In this document: positions 1 to 10,973 of the stretch, piece by piece
Layout: each line of letters begins with the position of its first letter
How positions within the stretch are numbered: position 1 is the stretch's first letter
From: Cellulophaga algicola DSM 14237
GTDB lineage: Bacteria > Bacteroidota > Bacteroidia > Flavobacteriales > Flavobacteriaceae
Direction of reading: 5' to 3'
NCBI RefSeq assembly: GCF_000186265.1
Contig: NC_014934.1
Coordinates: 3,410,001-3,474,000, forward strand
Length of the DNA: 64,000 nucleotides
Translations under genes and position numbers: made by a program
Notes under the pieces: model-generated
Told to the model about the DNA's origin: nothing
The model's database searches: none
The model's input: only the letters and a program-made list of their open reading frames with translations

Positions 1-277
1 CAAAACAGATACTATCTATCTTGGTTATTTTTTCAACCTTAAAATCTGCTATAATTTCTAGTAAGGAGGTATGGTTTTTTGTTTTATAGGAGTTTTGTTT
101 AATTAAGGTAAGATGTCCATCCTTATATTCAAAAAGCGCAAGATTAGTTTTAGTTCCTCCTATATCACCTGCTAATACAGTACCGTTTTTATGACCTTGT
201 TTTTTTTTGAACTCTACAGCCAAAGGAATTAACGGTTCCGTAAGTAAGGGGGAAGCATTTTTTTCAGTCATTTTCAT
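1..277 (-). CDS. glk: Glucokinase, ROK/Glk type (partial, C-terminus outside window)
   Basis: Reading the minus strand from the ATG at 277 gives 92 codons without a stop up to the window edge. The segment LAGDIGGTKTNLALFE is the phosphate-1 ATP-binding motif of glucokinases, found at about residues 37-52 after an unusually long N-terminal lead. The enzyme would phosphorylate glucose to glucose-6-phosphate with ATP in the cytoplasm. It follows the aldolase gene by 11 bp and is the last visible gene of the ppsA operon, so it probably feeds glucose released by the GH15 glucoamylase into this glycolytic set. The family call rests on the motif alone; the rest of the protein lies outside. Confidence 0.8.
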   Translation of the reverse strand, partial: MKMTEKNASPLLTEPLIPLAVEFKKKQGHKNGTVLAGDIGGTKTNLALFEYKDGHLTLIKQNSYKTKNHTSLLEIIADFKVEKITKIDSICF

Positions 278-288
278 AATGCTTATTG

Positions 289-1335
289 TTAGGCTATTGT
301 AATGGACGAGTCTAAATAAATATCTTGTATGAGATGAAGTAGCTTTACGCCTTCTTTCATTGGGCGTTGAAAAGCCTTTCTTCCAGAAATTAATCCCATA
401 CCACCAGCGCGTTTATTAATTACAGCAGTACGTGTCGCTGCAGCAAAATCATCCTTGCCGGAAGCACCGCCAGAATTAATAAGTCCAGCACGTCCCATAT
501 AGCAATTTGCAACTTGGTATCTAGTCAGGTCAATAGGATGATCGGTAGTCAGCTTGCTATACACAAGATCACTCGTTTTTCCAAAATCTTTTAGGGCCAG
601 GTAACCCCCATTAGTACTGGGTTGTTTTTGTTTGATAATATCAGCTTCGATAGTCACCCCTAAGTGGTTAGCCTGCCCAGTCAAATCTGCACTAACGGAA
701 TAGTCTTTATCCTTTGTAAAGGCATCGTTGCGAAGGTAACACCATAGAACTGTAGCCATGCCTAATTCGTGTGCACGTTTAAAAGCTTTACTTGTTTCTT
801 GTATTTGTCTATCAGATTCAGGGGAGCCAAAATAAATAGTAGCGCCAACAGCTACAGCACCCATGTTCCAAGCTTGTTCTACTTGCGCAAAATAGATCTG
901 ATCAAAGGTGTTTGGGTATGATAGCAGTTCATTATGGTTTAGTTTCACCAAAAAAGGAATTTTATGAGCATATTTTCTAGAAACGGCACCCAATACGCCT
1001 AATGTTGAAGCAACAGCATTGCATCCGCCTTCTATGGCTAGTTTTACAATATTTTCTGGGTCAAAATACTCCGGATTTGGTGCAAAACTGGCACCCGCAG
1101 AATGTTCAACACCTTGATCAACGGGCAAGAGTGAAAGATAACCTGTGCCTCCAAGTCTACCATGATCAAACAGCTGCTGCAGACTGCCAAGTACGCGGTT
1201 AGATCTATCTGACGATCCCATAATCCGATCTGTGAAGCTGGGTCCAGGAAGGTGAATTTTGTCTTTAGAAATGGTACGACATACGTGGTCTAGTAGATAT
1301 AAAGTTTCTTCTCTTAAATATTTTTCAATTTCCAT
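289..1335 (-). CDS. fbaB: Class I fructose-bisphosphate aldolase (FbaB/DhnA type)
   Basis: 348 aa, the usual length for FbaB/DhnA aldolases. It cleaves fructose-1,6-bisphosphate to dihydroxyacetone phosphate and glyceraldehyde-3-phosphate through a Schiff-base lysine. Recognisable stretches are [14 protein letters not shown] near residue 66, KLNHNELLS near 131 and the C-terminal [12 protein letters not shown], which holds the phosphate-binding loop of this family. It lies 10 bp downstream of pfkB, which makes its substrate, and 11 bp upstream of glucokinase in one minus-strand operon. A class I enzyme needs no metal. Confident assignment. Confidence 0.92.
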   Translation of the reverse strand: MEIEKYLREETLYLLDHVCRTISKDKIHLPGPSFTDRIMGSSDRSNRVLGSLQQLFDHGRLGGTGYLSLLPVDQGVEHSAGASFAPNPEYFDPENIVKLAIEGGCNAVASTLGVLGAVSRKYAHKIPFLVKLNHNELLSYPNTFDQIYFAQVEQAWNMGAVAVGATIYFGSPESDRQIQETSKAFKRAHELGMATVLWCYLRNDAFTKDKDYSVSADLTGQANHLGVTIEADIIKQKQPSTNGGYLALKDFGKTSDLVYSKLTTDHPIDLTRYQVANCYMGRAGLINSGGASGKDDFAAATRTAVINKRAGGMGLISGRKAFQRPMKEGVKLLHLIQDIYLDSSITIA

Positions 1336-1345
1336 AGTTTGTATT

Positions 1346-2299
1346 TTAACTTGTTTCTATAGTAGGTTTTTGATCTTTTATCCAATCGTACAGTTTGTCT
1401 GCATCATCTTTACTACATAATTGGGTGCCGTGATGCATTGTTGCAGCTGTTCCGCAAGCAACGCCATAGCTAACCATATCAGCTAAAGACTTGCCCCAAA
1501 TTAGACTCATAACCATACCGGCGACCATGCTGTCTCCAGCACCAATAGTACTTTTTTGGTGAACCACTGGTGCCGGTACCTGTACCATTTCTTTTCTAGT
1601 AGCCAATAATGCTCCTTTTGGACCTAGAGAAACTACAAGAATTTGACAATTATGATTTTTTAAAAATTGCGTAGCCAAAGATTTGAGATTCAAGTCTGTT
1701 ATGGAAGCAATTCCACATAGTGCGCCTAACTCGGCCAAATTAGGCTTGAGCATATAAATTTTTGATTTGGCAGCTTTCATCAACGCTTCGCCTGAGGTGT
1801 CAAGGATAAATAATGCTTCTTTCTTTTCAGCAACTTGGCTTATTTTAGCATAAAAATCATCTGGTATGTTGGGAGGTAATTTTCCGCTAGCGACTAGATA
1901 GTCTCCTTTATAGAGTAGAACTTCTAATTGTTTAAGTGCGTTTTGCCACTCTACCTCTTGTATCTGTGGTCCTGGCATTCCAAATCGGTATTGTTGATTC
2001 GTACTGGTATCTGTTACCGCAAGGTTTTCACGGGTACTGCCCTTTGTAAGAATTACAGATTGTTCTATATGTTGCTCGTCTAAAAGTTTTTTTAAATAGG
2101 TGCCGGCAGCACCTCCTGCAAAGTAGCTGCAAAGCGATGAGCCACCTAGTTTATAAATTGCTCTGGACACGTTTATACCTCCGCCACCAGCATCGAAAGT
2201 GGGCTCGGTGCAACGTAATTTAGTATTGGGCATAATCCCATTCACAGTGGTACTTTTGTCAATTGCCGGGTTTACGGTAAGGGTTATTATGCGAGGCAT
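1346..2299 (-). CDS. pfkB: PfkB-family phosphofructokinase
   Basis: 317 aa ribokinase-fold sugar kinase. The start [13 protein letters not shown], the N-terminal signature [14 protein letters not shown] and the C-terminal signature [12 protein letters not shown], with its catalytic Asp, are all present. This pattern fits the 6-phosphofructokinase II/1-phosphofructokinase branch. Placement directly between phosphoglycerate mutase and class I aldolase favours fructose-6-phosphate as substrate, although 1-phosphofructokinase or tagatose-6-phosphate kinase activity cannot be excluded. Gaps to neighbours are 27 bp and 10 bp, so it is cotranscribed with them. Confidence 0.88.
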   Translation of the reverse strand: MPRIITLTVNPAIDKSTTVNGIMPNTKLRCTEPTFDAGGGGINVSRAIYKLGGSSLCSYFAGGAAGTYLKKLLDEQHIEQSVILTKGSTRENLAVTDTSTNQQYRFGMPGPQIQEVEWQNALKQLEVLLYKGDYLVASGKLPPNIPDDFYAKISQVAEKKEALFILDTSGEALMKAAKSKIYMLKPNLAELGALCGIASITDLNLKSLATQFLKNHNCQILVVSLGPKGALLATRKEMVQVPAPVVHQKSTIGAGDSMVAGMVMSLIWGKSLADMVSYGVACGTAATMHHGTQLCSKDDADKLYDWIKDQKPTIETS

Positions 2300-2326
2300 T
2301 TTAATGGCTTATTTAGTCCTAGTTTT

Positions 2327-3016
2327 TTATTTTAATTGATAATGGTCTATTACGTTTAATTTTTCATCAAATTCATACAAATGAGGAACCCCAGTAGCTA
2401 CTTCTACGTTAGCTATTTCGTCAGATGAGATATGCTCTAAGAATTCTATGAGTGCGCGTAATGAATTGCCATGCGCAGAGATCAATACGTTTTTTCCTTT
2501 GGCAAGCTCAGGAGCAATAGCTTCAAAAAAATAATTTACCACTCTTTTTGAAGTATCTTTCAGTGATTCAGCCAGAGGTAAAATTGATGGATCTAAAGCC
2601 TTGTAGTTCGCATCAAATTCGGGGTTTCTTTTATCATAAATTGAAAGGCTAGGAGGAGGGGTTTCATAACCTCTTCTAACGCTCAAAAAGAATTCTTCGC
2701 CTACTTCTTCTAGAACTTCATCTTTATTTTTTCCTTGCCAATCACCATAATGTCTTTCATTCAGCTTCCAGCTATAGCGGCAGTCTACGTGCATCATTTC
2801 TGCCGTTTCCAATAAAATCCACGCTGTTCTAATAGCTCTTTTTAGATAGGAGGAAAAGCAAATATCAATATCTATGAGATTTGATTTGATAAGTTGCCCA
2901 GCTGTCTCTGCTTCATTAATTCCTTCTGTAGCCAAGTCAATGTCCGTCCATCCCGTAAATACGTTTTTTACGTTCCATAAGCTTTTGCCATGCCTAACCA
3001 ATATCAATTTTCCCAT
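2327..3016 (-). CDS. gpmA: 2,3-bisphosphoglycerate-dependent phosphoglycerate mutase
   Basis: 229 aa, typical length for dPGM. The N-terminal motif LVRHGKSLWN carries the phospho-accepting His; ERHYGDWQGKNKDEV is the substrate loop, and SAHGNSLRAL holds the second catalytic His. It interconverts 3- and 2-phosphoglycerate in lower glycolysis. It starts one base after the stop of the upstream D-lactate dehydrogenase gene, so translational coupling is likely. Together with the distant enolase gene at 14.1 kb it supplies the 3PG-to-PEP steps. Confidence 0.93.
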   Translation of the reverse strand: MGKLILVRHGKSLWNVKNVFTGWTDIDLATEGINEAETAGQLIKSNLIDIDICFSSYLKRAIRTAWILLETAEMMHVDCRYSWKLNERHYGDWQGKNKDEVLEEVGEEFFLSVRRGYETPPPSLSIYDKRNPEFDANYKALDPSILPLAESLKDTSKRVVNYFFEAIAPELAKGKNVLISAHGNSLRALIEFLEHISSDEIANVEVATGVPHLYEFDEKLNVIDHYQLK

Positions 3017-3017
3017 A

Positions 3018-4013
3018 TTAAGCTTGTTTTATTTCATTTTCACAGGGACTTCCTTTTTCCATACACTCTAAATTTTCGAAGGTTATTTTTGCAATATTTT
3101 TAAGAGCTGTATCGGTCAGAAAGGCCTGATGACTACTAATCAATACATTTCTTAGGGTCATTAAACGAGCAATGGCATCATCTTGAAGAATATCTTCAGA
3201 ATGGTCTTCAAAATATAGTCCTTTTTCCTCTTCGTAAACATCCATTCCAAAATAGCCTATTTGACCAGATTTCAGTCCGCTGATGACATCTTGGGTATTT
3301 ACCAATCCGCCGCGACCAGCATTGATTAACATTACACCTTTTTTCATGGCAGCAATACTCTCTTTATTTATTAGATGATGCGTTTTAGGAATTAAAGGAG
3401 CATGGAGGGTAATGATATCAGATTGTTTATACAATTTATCTAGGTCGGTATAGGTTACTCCGTATTTTTCTACTAAGGATTGGTCTTTTACAACGTCATA
3501 AGCTAGCAGTTTACAACCAAACCCGTGTAAAATCTTAGTCACTACGCTACCAATTTTACCCGTTCCTATGATACCTACTGTTTTTCCATTCATATCAAAA
3601 CCTACTAGGCCATTTAGAGAAAAATTCATATCCATGATGCGGTAATGAGTTCGGACTAACTTTCTATTAAGAGCAAGCATAACGCCTACCGTAAATTCGG
3701 CAATGGCATAAGGAGAATATTCGGGTACTCGCGCCATGCGAATTCCTAGTTTTTGTGCATACGGTACATCTATATTATTAAAGCCGGCCGAGCGCAAGGC
3801 TACAAACTTAATACCAAGTTCATACAAGCGATCTAAAATAGGTGCAGCTGCATTATCTTCAGTGAAAATACATATAGCATCATAGCCTTTTGCCAAATCA
3901 ACTGTATCTAAAGACAGGTAGGTATCAAACATTTTTAGGGTATGTTTGTCATTATTGGCACTTTCTAAATAGTCCCTTTCCCAATTATGTACGTTAAATA
4001 TTGCTATTTTCAT
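3018..4013 (-). CDS. ldhA: D-lactate dehydrogenase (2-hydroxyacid dehydrogenase family)
   Basis: 331 aa NAD-dependent D-2-hydroxyacid dehydrogenase. The Rossmann motif GIIGTGKIGSVV lies near residue 147, the Arg of the active site in LINAGRGGLVNT, and the catalytic His in SSHQAFLTDTAL near the C-terminus. The fermentative D-LDH group (E. coli LdhA-like) fits best: it reduces pyruvate to D-lactate and regenerates NAD+. It sits 92 bp after ppsA and touches gpmA, so it belongs to the sugar-catabolic operon. A paralogue lies at 58.3-59.3 kb. Confidence 0.88.
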   Translation of the reverse strand: MKIAIFNVHNWERDYLESANNDKHTLKMFDTYLSLDTVDLAKGYDAICIFTEDNAAAPILDRLYELGIKFVALRSAGFNNIDVPYAQKLGIRMARVPEYSPYAIAEFTVGVMLALNRKLVRTHYRIMDMNFSLNGLVGFDMNGKTVGIIGTGKIGSVVTKILHGFGCKLLAYDVVKDQSLVEKYGVTYTDLDKLYKQSDIITLHAPLIPKTHHLINKESIAAMKKGVMLINAGRGGLVNTQDVISGLKSGQIGYFGMDVYEEEKGLYFEDHSEDILQDDAIARLMTLRNVLISSHQAFLTDTALKNIAKITFENLECMEKGSPCENEIKQA

Positions 4014-4105
4014 TTTTAAGTTCTAAAGTGTTATCAATTGATTAGAATATAATAAAATTCCTCTGTTCATGGTTAATTATAAATATTCTGGTAATTATTT
4101 GATTA

Positions 4106-6514
4106 TTACTTATGGCTGTCTACCAGACCTAATTTTGTTTTATTTTTCTCTGCGCTGTTAATATTGTTGATACCTGAAATTAGTGCGTCTGGATTAAAAG
4201 AGATAGAGTTGATTCCGTTTTCAACGAGAAACTGGGCAAATTCTGGATAATCACTTGGTGCCTGACCACAAAGTCCAATTTTAGTGTGGGTTTTATGTGC
4301 AGAAGCTATCACCATGGCAATCATTTTCTTAACTCCAGGATCCTTGATGTCAAAAATAGTACTCAGTAATTCAGAATCTCTATCTACACCTAAGGTTAAT
4401 TGTGTAAGGTCATTAGAGCCAATAGAAAAACCATCAAAGAATTTAGCAAATTCTTCTGCTAAAATAATGTTGTTAGGTATTTCGGCCATCATATAAAGTT
4501 GAAGTCCATTTTCACCTCGTATCAAGCCATTTTCTTCAAGAATTTCTACGATTTTTGCAGCTTCTTTTAAAGTACGACAGAAGGGAATCATAATTTTTAC
4601 GTTCGTCAACCCCATGGTTTCTCGTACCCTTTTAATCGCTTTGCATTCTAAGGCAAAGGCCTCTTGATATTTTGGGTTGTAATATCTAGAAGCGCCTCTA
4701 AAACCTAACATTGGGTTAGATTCTATGGGTTCAAACTCAGTTCCACCAATCAAATTTGCATATTCATTTGATTTGAAATCACTGGTACGAACGATAACGT
4801 CTTTTGGATAAAAGGCTGCGGCAATAGTAGCAATACCCTCAGCCAGCTTGTGTACAAAATAATCAGACTTGTCAGGGTAATGGTGTGTTAATTTCTGAAT
4901 TTTTTCTTTAGCCACAAGATCCTTTAACTGATCAAAATTCTTTAAAGCCATAGGATGAATTCGAATGGAGTTGTTGATAACGAATTCCATTCGCATTAAG
5001 CCAACCCCTTCAGAAGGATAGAAAGAGAACTTAAAGGCTTGATCTGGATCAGCAAGAATTAACATCGGCTGAGTATGAGGCTTGCCTAGGGTTGATAGGT
5101 CTACTTCTTTTTCATTCCATTCTAAAAGACCATCGTAAACAATACCAGTAGTGCCTTCTGCACAAGAAATAGTAATTTCTTGCCCGTCTTTAATCACTTT
5201 TGTAGCATTATTGCTTCCTACTATTGCAGCAGCACCAACTTCTCTTGCTACGATAGCTGCATGGCTTGTTCGCCCACCTTGATCTGTTATAATGCCTGCT
5301 GCTTTTTTAAGAATAGGATCCCAATCAGGATCGGTACGTTCAGTAACCAATATTTCTCCTTCTTGAAGTTTGTCAGATTCTTCTGGGCTATGTAATATAC
5401 GTGCTTTTCCAGAGGCAATTTTGTTACCTAAGCCCATGCCACGAGTAATTTCTTTACCTTTTTTCAATAAGCTATACGTATTTATTTTTAGTTTATTTTT
5501 TTTAGCGCTCTGTACGGTTTCTGGTCTGGCTTGTACAATATAAAGTTCATTGGTAAGTCCGTCTTTTGCCCATTCAATATCCATCGGGCGTTTGTAATGG
5601 TCTTCAATGATCAAGGACCATTGTGCTAGTTTTATTACTTCGGCGTCTGTCAATACAAATTGCTCTTGTTTTTCTATAGGGGTATCAAGATTAAGGGTGC
5701 CGCTTGCGGATTTATCATAGACCATGGTTTTTTCTTTACTGCCCAAACGTCTAGAAACAATAGGCTGCTCAATACCATTTTTTAAACTAGGCTTAAAAAC
5801 AAAATAATCATCGGGGTTAATACTACCCTGAACAATATTCTCCCCTAGCCCATAGATACTGGAGACCATTACAACTTGATCAAAACCAGTGTCAGGATCA
5901 AGAGTGAAGTTTACTCCGGAAGCTGCCAAATCTGAGCGTACCATCATTTGTATACCTATAGATAAAGCTACTTTGGTATGGTCAAATCCATTGTCTTCTC
6001 TATATTTAATTGCTCGGTCAGTAAATAATGATGCGTAACATCTTTTACAGGCATCAATAAGATCTTCTTTTCCTTTTATGTTTAAATAACTTTCTTGCTG
6101 CCCCGCAAAACTTGCATTAGGTAAGTCTTCGGCCGTAGCACTACTTCGTACTGCTAATGAAATATCACCTTTATATTTTTTGGACAAAGAATCATATCCT
6201 TCTTCGATAGCTTCTTTAATATCTTCCGGAATTTCTGTTTCAAGAATAGTCTTTCTTACAATAGCTCCAATTTCTTTTAAATTGGAAAAACCTTTGGTAT
6301 CTAATTTTGATAAATAGCCGAAAATTTCATCTTTTATATGTACTTCTTGTAAATAGTGCCAATACGCTTCTGAAGTAGTTGCAAACCCATCAGGAATTTT
6401 TACTCCTTTAGAGGTTAGCTTTTGAAACATTTCTCCCAAAGAAGCATTTTTCCCTCCTACCGTGGGTACATCATTAATATCAATTTCGTTAAAGTGGCGT
6501 ATGTAATTTTTCAT
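4106..6514 (-). CDS. ppsA: Phosphoenolpyruvate synthase
   Basis: 802 aa, full length for PEP synthase (pyruvate, water dikinase). N-terminal nucleotide-binding domain with the motif AVRSSATAEDLPNASFAGQQ near residue 123; swivelling domain with the phospho-His motif GGRTSHAAIVAREVGAAAIV near residue 410; C-terminal TIM barrel with GSNDLTQLTLGVDRDS and the catalytic Cys in GLCGQAPSDYPEF. It makes PEP from pyruvate and ATP, or could run backwards. It is first in the operon ppsA-ldhA-gpmA-pfkB-fbaB-glk. No pyruvate kinase gene is visible in the window, which leaves the in vivo direction open. Confidence 0.95.
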   Translation of the reverse strand: MKNYIRHFNEIDINDVPTVGGKNASLGEMFQKLTSKGVKIPDGFATTSEAYWHYLQEVHIKDEIFGYLSKLDTKGFSNLKEIGAIVRKTILETEIPEDIKEAIEEGYDSLSKKYKGDISLAVRSSATAEDLPNASFAGQQESYLNIKGKEDLIDACKRCYASLFTDRAIKYREDNGFDHTKVALSIGIQMMVRSDLAASGVNFTLDPDTGFDQVVMVSSIYGLGENIVQGSINPDDYFVFKPSLKNGIEQPIVSRRLGSKEKTMVYDKSASGTLNLDTPIEKQEQFVLTDAEVIKLAQWSLIIEDHYKRPMDIEWAKDGLTNELYIVQARPETVQSAKKNKLKINTYSLLKKGKEITRGMGLGNKIASGKARILHSPEESDKLQEGEILVTERTDPDWDPILKKAAGIITDQGGRTSHAAIVAREVGAAAIVGSNNATKVIKDGQEITISCAEGTTGIVYDGLLEWNEKEVDLSTLGKPHTQPMLILADPDQAFKFSFYPSEGVGLMRMEFVINNSIRIHPMALKNFDQLKDLVAKEKIQKLTHHYPDKSDYFVHKLAEGIATIAAAFYPKDVIVRTSDFKSNEYANLIGGTEFEPIESNPMLGFRGASRYYNPKYQEAFALECKAIKRVRETMGLTNVKIMIPFCRTLKEAAKIVEILEENGLIRGENGLQLYMMAEIPNNIILAEEFAKFFDGFSIGSNDLTQLTLGVDRDSELLSTIFDIKDPGVKKMIAMVIASAHKTHTKIGLCGQAPSDYPEFAQFLVENGINSISFNPDALISGINNINSAEKNKTKLGLVDSHK

Positions 6515-6589
6515 GACTATATATTTAAAAGGTCGTTACCGGCCAAGATTATAGAATGCGAATCTCCGATGTTTTCACGTCAATGAAAA

Positions 6590-6601
6590 TGACCTAGGTC
6601 A
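6590..6601. promoter_or_regulatory. TGAC-CTAG-GTCA palindrome upstream of ppsA
   Basis: Perfect 12-bp palindrome TGACCTAGGTCA (ATGACCTAGGTCAT over 14 bp) in the 175-bp gap between ppsA and atpD. It fits the Crp/Fnr-like motif TGAY-N4-RTCA seen through the window. On the ppsA side the octamer 23 nt away reads GAGATTCG, only a weak match to TAnnTTTR, so the ppsA promoter position is less certain than others. Confidence 0.6.
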
Positions 6602-6621
6602 TGGAAGAAAAAAATATGGCA

Positions 6622-6664
6622 TGACCTATATCATTTTCTTAACAACTTTTGGATACTACTTTTA
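6622..6664 (+). promoter_or_regulatory. N-ATPase promoter: Crp/Fnr-type site plus -7 box
   Basis: The palindrome TGACCTATATCA (6622-6633) is followed after exactly 23 nt by TACTTTTA (6657-6664), a TAnnTTTR -7 element. The expected transcription start is near 6669, about 21 nt before the atpD ATG, which puts the palindrome centre at about -41.5. This geometry repeats at many other promoters here. Confidence 0.75.
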
Positions 6665-6683
6665 CCACCACATTTACAAGTAG

Positions 6684-8195
<1,512 letters not shown>

Positions 8196-8212
8196 ATCTA
8201 GAACTAACAATA

Positions 8213-8602
8213 ATGGAGTTACATATTTTACTTCCGTTTAAGATATTTCTGAAAATTTCAGGAGTGCGGCGTATAGTGGTAGATACCAATGCCGGTTCGT
8301 ACGGTTTATTACCTCTCCGATTAGATTGTGTTGCTGCTTTAGTCCCTGGCATATTGACATATGAGACAAAGGAAGGTCAAGAGCATTACGTAGCAATGGA
8401 TGAAGGTATACTCACAAAAAGAGATGGTTTTGTAGAAATATCTGTGCGAAATGCAATTTCCGGAGCCAATCTAGGGAAGCTTAGAGATGCAGTAGAAAGC
8501 GAGTTTGTGAACCTAGACGAAGAAGAAAGAGATGTACGGAATGCCGTTGCTAAATTAGAAAGTGAATTTATTCTTGGGATTAAAAAACTTCGTCAATCAT
8601 GA
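8213..8602 (+). CDS. atpC: N-ATPase subunit epsilon
   Basis: 129 aa, the usual size of the epsilon (AtpC) central-stalk subunit. The N-terminal beta-sandwich begins MELHILLPFKIFLKISGVRR with the typical GSYGLLPLRLDCVAAL segment, and a two-helix tail follows. It couples rotation to catalysis and may inhibit ATP hydrolysis. Its stop overlaps the atpQ start by 4 bp (ATGA), indicating translational coupling. The gene order beta then epsilon at the front of the operon is specific for N-ATPases. Confidence 0.88.
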   Translation: MELHILLPFKIFLKISGVRRIVVDTNAGSYGLLPLRLDCVAALVPGILTYETKEGQEHYVAMDEGILTKRDGFVEISVRNAISGANLGKLRDAVESEFVNLDEEERDVRNAVAKLESEFILGIKKLRQS

Positions 8603-8931
8603 GCAAAAATGCCGAGGATAAGAAAAGAAAAAAAGGCTTCTTGTATGAAGTTGATAGTAGAGAAAGGCAAATGCTACATGCCCAAGATGAAGAAAAAAGG
8701 AGTGAGTGGAGAGGCTTTGGTACCTTTGGTATGGTGGGTTGGTCTGTTGCAGTACCAACCGTATTTGGAGCCGTATTGGGGGTGTGGCTGGATAGGAAAT
8801 ACGCACAGACTTTTTCGTGGACATTAACCTTGTTGATGGCCGGTCTATTTGTTGGTTGTGCTATTGCTTGGCAATGGATAGACAAAGAAAACAAATCAAT
8901 GCACGAACATAAAAAGAAGAAAGATGAATGA
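8599..8931 (+). CDS. atpQ: N-ATPase subunit AtpQ (AtpI-like)
   Basis: 110 aa with a charged N-terminus and two hydrophobic segments, about residues 40-62 (FGTFGMVGWSVAVPTVFGAV) and 73-95. A short charged tail ends HEHKKKKDE. This matches the AtpI-like small membrane protein AtpQ of N-ATPase operons, thought to help assemble the c-ring. It overlaps atpC by 4 bp and atpR by 8 bp. The role is taken from family knowledge and operon position, not from a motif. Confidence 0.8.
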   Translation: MSKNAEDKKRKKGFLYEVDSRERQMLHAQDEEKRSEWRGFGTFGMVGWSVAVPTVFGAVLGVWLDRKYAQTFSWTLTLLMAGLFVGCAIAWQWIDKENKSMHEHKKKKDE

Positions 8932-9226
8932 TTTAGTAATGATTTTATTGAGTTTTTTTGGAGGAACTGCCATAGGTGCTTTATTTTTTGGAGGACTCTG
9001 GTTTACAACAAAAAAAGTGTTGACTTCAAAATGGCCTGTATCATTGTATTTAGGTAGTTTGTTCATAAGGATCGGCTTTACTCTTTTAGGTTTTTATTAT
9101 ATCGGACAAAACGATTGGAAGTATATGTTATTCTGTCTTTTGGGCTTTATAAGCGCTCGTTTTATTGTCATCCGTATGACCAAAACAAAAGAGATGGAAC
9201 TCATGAAACTAGAAAAAAAATATTAA
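8924..9226 (+). CDS. atpR: N-ATPase subunit AtpR
   Basis: 100 aa integral membrane protein with about three hydrophobic helices, starting MNDLVMILLSFFGGTAIGAL. An Arg-containing segment FIRIGFTLLGFYYIG resembles AtpR, the N-ATPase-specific small subunit whose membrane Arg residues are thought to pair with the c-subunit carboxylates during assembly. It lies between atpQ, which it overlaps, and atpB, one base away. The call depends strongly on conserved operon order. Confidence 0.8.
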   Translation: MNDLVMILLSFFGGTAIGALFFGGLWFTTKKVLTSKWPVSLYLGSLFIRIGFTLLGFYYIGQNDWKYMLFCLLGFISARFIVIRMTKTKEMELMKLEKKY

Positions 9227-9227
9227 G

Positions 9228-9917
9228 ATGGAATTAAGTCCCGACGAAACGATTTTTTGGCAAAATGGCTTTATAACCATCAACCTTACATTGGTTACCA
9301 CTTGGGTGTTAATGTTTGTATTGGTGCTTGTGTCTGTTTTGGTAACCAGAAAACTCCGTACCGATTTAAAAATATCACGGTGGCAATGTATTTTAGAAAT
9401 GCTGGTAACCGGAATGAACCAACAGATAAAAGAAGTTGGGTTAAAGAAATCTGAAAAGTTTCTAGGTTTTATAGGAACTCTGTTCCTATTTATCGCTTTA
9501 GCCAATTTATGTGTCATTTTTCCTGGTTATGAAGCTCCCACGAGCTCGCTTTCTACTACAGCTGCATTGGCCATATGTGTTTTTCTGGCAACGCCTATTT
9601 TCGGTATTTCAGAAAGCGGGATTCTAGGGTATTTGAAAACCTATATAGAACCAACATTCATAATGCTTCCCTTTAATATTATTAGTGAACTGTCTCGTAC
9701 GTTGGCACTGGCTATACGTCTCTTTGGTAATATTATGAGTGGAGGATTAATTATAACCATATTGTTAAGTATCGCCCCTTTAATTTTTCCGGTAATGATG
9801 ACTGTACTTGGTTTAATAACAGGTCTAATTCAAGCCTACATTTTTAGCATTTTGGCAACCGTATATATTGCTGCTGCCACAGAAGAATCAAATACAAACA
9901 AAATAATAAAAACGTAA
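9228..9917 (+). CDS. atpB: N-ATPase subunit a
   Basis: 229 aa polytopic subunit a of the ion channel. The essential Arg lies in SRTLALAIRLFGNIMSGG near residue 162, the counterpart of E. coli Arg210 that separates the two ion half-channels. Several long hydrophobic helices follow an N-terminal segment. With the Na+-type c subunit next to it, this part should carry Na+ rather than H+. It is 1 bp from atpR and 4 bp from atpE. Confidence 0.93.
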   Translation: MELSPDETIFWQNGFITINLTLVTTWVLMFVLVLVSVLVTRKLRTDLKISRWQCILEMLVTGMNQQIKEVGLKKSEKFLGFIGTLFLFIALANLCVIFPGYEAPTSSLSTTAALAICVFLATPIFGISESGILGYLKTYIEPTFIMLPFNIISELSRTLALAIRLFGNIMSGGLIITILLSIAPLIFPVMMTVLGLITGLIQAYIFSILATVYIAAATEESNTNKIIKT

Positions 9918-9921
9918 TACT

Positions 9922-10188
9922 ATGGATAATTCAACTCTAATAGGCATGGTCTCAATTATTACTGCAGGAGTCACTATGGCGATTGGTGGTATGATACCTG
10001 CTTTAGGTCAGGGAAAATCAATTGCTGCCGCCTTAAATTCTCTCGCACAACAACCAGATGCGAATCAAACAATCACGCGTACCCTATTTGTAGGTTTAGC
10101 GATGCTCGAGTCGGTCGCTATTTACTGTTTTGTGATTGCGATGATCTTGATTTTCGCAAATCCTTTCTGGAACCATTTCATCGCATAA
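9922..10188 (+). CDS. atpE: N-ATPase subunit c with Na+-binding residues
   Basis: 88 aa double-hairpin proteolipid. Helix 1 has PALGQGKS with Gln30, and helix 2 has LESVAIY with Glu63, Ser64 and Tyr68. These line up with Gln32, Glu65, Ser66 and Tyr70 of the Na+-binding c-ring of Ilyobacter tartaricus. That set is the sequence sign of Na+ coupling; Thr67 is replaced by Val65. The loop AQQPDANQ contacts gamma/epsilon. The enzyme is therefore probably a Na+ pump. Confidence 0.92.
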   Translation: MDNSTLIGMVSIITAGVTMAIGGMIPALGQGKSIAAALNSLAQQPDANQTITRTLFVGLAMLESVAIYCFVIAMILIFANPFWNHFIA

Positions 10189-10198
10189 TAATTTAAAT

Positions 10199-10957
10199 AT
10201 GAAAATAGACTGGTTTACTGTAATAGCACAGATCATCAATTTCTTGGTATTGATGTGGTTATTGAAACGTTTTCTTTATAAACCCATTTTATCCTCAATA
10301 GATGAACGGGAAACTAATATAAAGAACCAACTCTTGGATGCTGAGTCTCAGAAAAAAGAAGCAGCCCAAGCTAAAGATGAATTCAACTATAAAAACGAAA
10401 CTTTCAATAAAGAGAAGGATGAATTAATGCAGAAGGCCGCTGCGGAAGCCAAAACCGAAGGTGATAAGCTAAAGGAAAATGCTAGAAATGAAGCTAATGA
10501 GCTCAAGGATAGATTAGAAAAAGCTTTTACTGAGGATCAAGCTACTAAAAACAATAACATGGCTAAAAGGTTAAAAGGTGAGGTTCTTGATATTGCAAGA
10601 AAAACATTGACAGACCTTTCTTCTGTTAGCTTAGAGGGGCAAACCGTAGAAGTCTTTTTGAAAAGAATAAATGAACTAAAAGCCAATGAGAAAACAAAAT
10701 TCTCGGAAGCTTTAAAGGGAGGTAAACCCATATTGGTACAAAGTGCTTTTACACTATCTGCAAACCAACAAGGTTCAATACAAAAAACGGTAAGTGGGCT
10801 ATTGAAAACAGAGAATACGTATGAATTTAAAACCAGGCCAGAATTGATAAACGGTATTGAAATTTTAACCAATGGTTACAAATTGTCTTGGAGCGTTACG
10901 GACTATTTAAAATCTTTTGAAGCAGATGAAAAGGTTGATATAGAAACGAAAGAATAA
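10199..10957 (+). CDS. atpF: N-ATPase subunit b, extended, likely with delta role
   Basis: 252 aa, far longer than the usual b subunit of about 160 aa. One N-terminal membrane helix ([20 protein letters not shown]) is followed by a long charged coiled coil to about residue 130, then a globular C-terminal part. No separate delta gene (atpH) occurs in the operon, as is normal for N-ATPases, so the C-terminal part presumably does delta's job of tying the stator to alpha/beta. It lies between atpE and atpA. Confidence 0.88.
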   Translation: MKIDWFTVIAQIINFLVLMWLLKRFLYKPILSSIDERETNIKNQLLDAESQKKEAAQAKDEFNYKNETFNKEKDELMQKAAAEAKTEGDKLKENARNEANELKDRLEKAFTEDQATKNNNMAKRLKGEVLDIARKTLTDLSSVSLEGQTVEVFLKRINELKANEKTKFSEALKGGKPILVQSAFTLSANQQGSIQKTVSGLLKTENTYEFKTRPELINGIEILTNGYKLSWSVTDYLKSFEADEKVDIETKE

Positions 10958-10973
10958 TCGAAATCTAAATGAA

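Noticed and set aside
6544-6551. TAATCTTG as the ppsA -7 box
   Set aside because: It is 15 bp too far from the TGACCTAGGTCA site for the common geometry; kept only as an alternative, so ppsA control is scored lower.
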